DNA of 64,000 nucleotides from the NCBI GenBank assembly GCA_001936135.1, contig CP012811.1, forward strand, positions 2,728,001-2,792,000, read 5' to 3'. Positions 61,091 to 64,000 of this stretch are shown here, piece by piece. Each line of letters opens with the position of its first letter. Within the stretch, counting starts at the first letter, position 1. The notes below the pieces were generated by a model. That model was not told the origin of the DNA. It did not search any database and saw only the letters and a list, made by a program, of their open reading frames with translations. The stretch is from Saccharomycopsis fibuligera x Saccharomycopsis cf. fibuligera (lineage: Eukaryota > Ascomycota > Saccharomycetes > Ascoideales > Saccharomycopsidaceae). The position numbers and the translations under genes are program-made.

Positions 61091-61762
61091 ATGTTGAATC
61101 ATCGTCAGCTTCGTCAGCAAATACACCAAGGCACCAACCTCGTTATGTTGTTGGCGACCGCCTTCATGTTTTGGAAACTTCTTTCAGTGGTAACGTACAG
61201 CGAATCTCCTATTGTGGTGGTCTTGTCAGGATCAATGGAGCCTGCTTTCCAAAGAGGTGATATCTTGTTCTTGTACAATAGAGACGATTTTGTCAATGTT
61301 GGAGATGTAGTGGTCTACAAAGTTAAAGATAAGACGATTCCTATTGTGCATCGTGTCATGAATGAGCATCATGTTAGCTATAGCGACAAACAAATACAAA
61401 GTGCCAGCGCTAAACAGAAACAGCAAAAGCAAGCAGCAAAGAATAAGTCGAAAGGCAAGGATGAAGCTGATATTGCCAGTATTTTTAATGATCCTGTTGA
61501 AGGCTTAGCCAAACCATTAGTGCATTCTCCAAAGGGTAAACAACTTATTCTTACCAAGGGAGACAATAATCCAGTCAACGATTTGAGTTTGTATGGAAGA
61601 AATCAAGTTTATTTGAACCGCGATGAAGATTTGCTTGGGACGGTTAAAGGATATATCCCATTTGCTGGGTACATTACGATTTTACTCACTGAGAATGAAT
61701 ACGTCAAATATGGTTTGATTGGGTTGATGGCTATAACTTCACTTTTCTCAAATGATGAGTAG
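61091..61762 (+). CDS. SEC11: Signal peptidase complex catalytic subunit Sec11
   Basis: From the ATG at 61091 ([16 protein letters not shown]) the protein has 223 residues. It has one N-terminal membrane segment ([18 protein letters not shown]). The family-B signal peptidase motif [15 protein letters not shown] carries the catalytic Ser48, PIVHRV the His87, and [15 protein letters not shown] the acidic residues. It ends in the helix [13 protein letters not shown]. Sec11 cleaves signal peptides in the ER membrane. It is longer than the S. cerevisiae protein (167) because of a Lys/Gln/Ser-rich insertion of about 45 residues between the His and Asp motifs. The alternative upstream ATG at 61037 is less likely because homologues start with this ML/MN..RQ helix. 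Confidence 0.94.
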   Translation: MLNHRQLRQQIHQGTNLVMLLATAFMFWKLLSVVTYSESPIVVVLSGSMEPAFQRGDILFLYNRDDFVNVGDVVVYKVKDKTIPIVHRVMNEHHVSYSDKQIQSASAKQKQQKQAAKNKSKGKDEADIASIFNDPVEGLAKPLVHSPKGKQLILTKGDNNPVNDLSLYGRNQVYLNRDEDLLGTVKGYIPFAGYITILLTENEYVKYGLIGLMAITSLFSNDE

Positions 61763-62080
61763 TTGTAGTTGTAGTTGGGGATTGTGTACGGATATATTAA
61801 TGAATGTTCTTTGTAAAATAATAGGATATTGTAGAATCAGTTGTTTAAGTTTAGGACAGTTTACTGTAATTCGTTTCATTTTCGTAAAACAAGAATAGAA
61901 AAATTTTATTGGACTAAATTGTACAGAAAACCGTTAGCAATGTTAACATCATTTTTTTTCAAAAAAAAAACAAAAAAAAAAAAAAAAAACAGATAAAATG
62001 TGAACAGAAAGAGAGTGTGTGTGATAAAAAAAATAGTAAGAAAAAAGTTGGATAAAAAGTAGGATAAAAAAAAAGCTGGG
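61763..62080. other. Convergent intergenic region, 0.3 kb
   Basis: This is the shared 3' flank of SEC11 and ARC19. It contains poly-A runs near 61961-61990. Nothing else is seen. Confidence 0.6.
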
Positions 62081-62916
62081 TTAATCAAAAGGAATTAAGT
62101 ATGCTTCAGCAACAAATCTTGCTCTAGCATTTAAAAACAACTTCATTTCACTAATTTCCTTGTCAACGTCTTCCATAAATTCAATAATAAAATCAACCAA
62201 CTTATATTTCAACAATTGATCAGTATGGAAATTTGTAATCAAGAAACTCAAGTCATAGCCAACAATAGGAGCTCTTCTCAATATGAAAAACTGTTCTGCT
62301 CTAGCGGTCAAAAATCTGGTGAATTTATGAACCAATATATGTTCAATTTCATCAGATTGTTTGATTTTGATCGAAACTCTTACTGAGTTAATTGATGTTT
62401 CGATTAAGACTTTTTCATTTTCGTTACGCGATATAACAATTGGATTCAAGATTACCTCGGGGGTCTTTTGCGCTTCTATTTCGGGATCATTGTGTCTTTC
62501 TGCAATTTGGGAAGCAAAATCTTCAAGGGAGAGGGCAGCGGTTAAAGAATGTCTTACTGCCGTCAAGTATGGTTTCAAAGATTGGGACTATAATGAGAAA
62601 TAAGCATAATGAACTCAAACACATTTGAAGTATTCCGAGAATGAAATTGCAAGCTCAGTTAATGTTGTAAATACTGTTTAGGATTACCATTATCGTTATT
62701 GAACAGTAGCCATTAATTTTTTTATTCTTTTTTTTTTTTTTTTTTCAACTTGAGCTTCACATTCTCTCGAATACGTCAAAGGGATTGAATGAATGGCAAT
62801 CGGTTAGTAAAAACGTTCATAAAAAGACAAGCAGCAGCAATGGCAACAAGCCTAGTCATCAGGCAAGACATAGATATTAAATATCAAATATTGAACATTG
62901 AATATCAACATACCAT
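62081..62916 (-). CDS. ARC19: Arp2/3 complex subunit Arc19 (ARPC4), two exons (62916-62914, 62587-62081)
   Basis: The large exon encodes [66 protein letters not shown] and [36 protein letters not shown]. This is almost the invariant ARPC4 sequence; Arc19 anchors the Arp2/3 actin nucleator. The exon lacks an ATG, since conserved sequence continues upstream of its first possible start to a TTATAG 3' splice site (62590-62588). At 62916-62914 an ATG is followed directly by GTATGT (62913-62908). Splicing gives [13 protein letters not shown], 169 residues, close to S. cerevisiae (171). The first exon is therefore just the start codon. Confidence 0.92.
62588..62913 (-). other. ARC19 intron (326 bp)
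   Basis: The 5' site is GTATGT directly after ATG; the 3' site is TTATAG. A perfect TACTAAC lies at 62809-62803, rather far from the 3' site. A weaker CATTAAC near 62664-62658 is closer. The branch point is therefore uncertain. Confidence 0.8.
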
Positions 62917-63904
62917 TATGGTTGTTTGATGGCGTGCGAAAGGAATAGTGAGAACTATACAATGCAAAGTCTAGGTCAAAGTCAAAGGTAACTATCAACC
63001 AGTTCTGACCTGCTGCTGCCAGAGTTTACTTTACTTTAACGCTTGCAGTTTGAAGTCCAGAAAACACCGCTGGAAAAGGATGTGTAAGTGATTACCTAAT
63101 CACAAGATATACCGTGGGGGTGGTGCCTATGGCTGCACTAAATATGATGACGTTAGTTTTAACAGTAATACGATTCCATTATATTAGCCAAACAGCACAA
63201 TTTAATCAAAACCAAGAAATTTAAATATAATCAAGAAAATTCTTGTAGCATAGTATGAATTTTATGTCTGATCGCTGACGTCTCAGTAACACGATTTGAT
63301 ATTACATATAATATGGGACGGCTACGACAGGAAGCTTTGACTATCATGATGTGGTTAAAAAGAGGCAGAGACCTTCAAAGAAAAAAGAAAAATAAAATAG
63401 AAAAAGCAGGTAGCTGTAAGTAGAGCGAATCATAAAGTCAGACTAATGGGCATTATTTGCGGTTTGAAATTTTGACAAAAGGAACGGCAAGAGGCTCATA
63501 AATTGGTTTATTACTCAAAATAAGCACGTTTTGCATATTATTACGCTGTGTTGGCCAAAACACGTTTGCAAACTTTCAAATTAAATACTGTAAGTGGAGG
63601 GCATCATTATGAGACTTATTTTGTATATTTTGTAAATACGATATGATGATAATAATGACAATGACAATGATAAAAATGTAGATAAACTTAGAAAAATCAT
63701 TCAGGGCTTTCTCATTAAACGACTCATCACGGATAAACTATTGGATGATTTTGCAAACGAGGCAAGAAAGAGAAGAAGTAAGTAAGTAAACAAAAGAAGA
63801 CAAAACAAGAAAAAAACAGTAATTAGAAAAAAAAATCAATTATAAGTGAAAATGAACAGAAGAAGAAATGAATATATAATAAACAAAATTCAACTCAAAT
63901 CAAT
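62917..63904. other. Intergenic region, about 1 kb
   Basis: This holds the ARC19 promoter and AT-rich DNA toward the window edge, with GATAAT/GACAAT repeats near 63645-63672. No gene is seen. Confidence 0.5.
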
Positions 63905-64000
63905 TCAATTTTTGCTGTTAAGTGGCAAAAAATTTTGGGAACAATTACTAACGGGACCATAAGTATCATTCAAACTGGCTCTACTCGACTGACTCGTATT
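63905..64000 (-). CDS. Possible 3' end of a minus-strand gene (window edge)
   Basis: The minus strand reads 31 codons from the edge, NTSQSSRASLNDTYGPVSN and on to FLPLNSKN, then TGA at 63907-63905. The Ser/Asn-rich composition looks like a protein C-terminus, but the stretch is too short to be sure. A TACTAAC on the plus strand at 63946-63952 offers a competing reading as a plus-strand intron. Confidence 0.3.
   Translation of the reverse strand, partial: NTSQSSRASLNDTYGPVSNCSQNFLPLNSKN

Noticed and set aside
1-64000. tRNA, rRNA, CRISPR or transposon
   Set aside because: A scan by eye for A/B-box tRNA signatures, LTR-like ends, reverse transcriptase or transposase motifs and regular spacer arrays found nothing convincing. 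Small RNAs such as snoRNAs cannot be excluded.

Overview
The window is a stretch of nuclear chromosome from a budding yeast. Genes are mostly intron-poor, the intergenic DNA is AT-rich and full of homopolymers, and the few introns carry yeast signals (GTATGT or GTAAGT with TACTAAC). Many proteins carry Asn, Gln, Ser or His homopeptides. The gene set (MBP1, CTF8, BET5, POB3, MNS1, PAH1, SEC11, ARC19, an NADP-glutamate dehydrogenase) is ordinary Saccharomycotina. Long intergenic regions, low-complexity expansions and CTG codons at positions where Ser fits better suggest the CUG-Ser clade (Candida/Lodderomyces/Debaryomyces relatives). That placement is inference; no species is claimed.

Layout. 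1-2034: two tandem Gfo/Idh/MocA dehydrogenase paralogues on the minus strand, the first cut by the window edge, with matching promoter blocks. 2035-5688: a 3.6 kb gene-free divergent region packed with microsatellites, ending at a 58-residue small gene (5689-5865). 7625-16554, plus strand: an ELMO/Lmo1-like PH protein, the GH47 mannosidase MNS1 with an unusual acidic/basic C-terminal tail, and the allantoicase DAL2 with one intron. 17433-25802, minus strand: a Seg1-like eisosome protein, whose first exon I recover at 21193-21258, and a RhoGAP protein with a split domain. 27479-34066: glutamate dehydrogenase, FACT subunit POB3, TRAPP subunit BET5, a small helical protein and the cohesion/replication factor CTF8. 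34589-38467: the G1/S regulator MBP1, divergent from CTF8 across an MCB site. 40245-46985, plus strand: an alkenal-reductase-type MDR enzyme, a Ser-rich GPI wall protein and a large coiled-coil protein. 48382-48975, minus strand: a gene of the bacterial DIP1984 family, the most unexpected gene here. 50256-55583: a giant Adr1-type C2H2 regulator. 56444-62916: the lipin phosphatase PAH1, a mitochondrial membrane protein, SEC11, and ARC19 whose first exon is only the ATG. 63905-64000 may be the 3' end of one more minus-strand gene.

The genes do not form one pathway. Local links are the CTF8-MBP1 pair (S phase), the tandem dehydrogenases, and a promoter at 39850-39960 with a Yap1/Cap1-type site and repeated GCGGAG motifs ahead of an NADPH reductase. 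I saw no tRNA, rRNA, CRISPR or intact transposon. No database search was possible; homology calls rest on recognised motifs.
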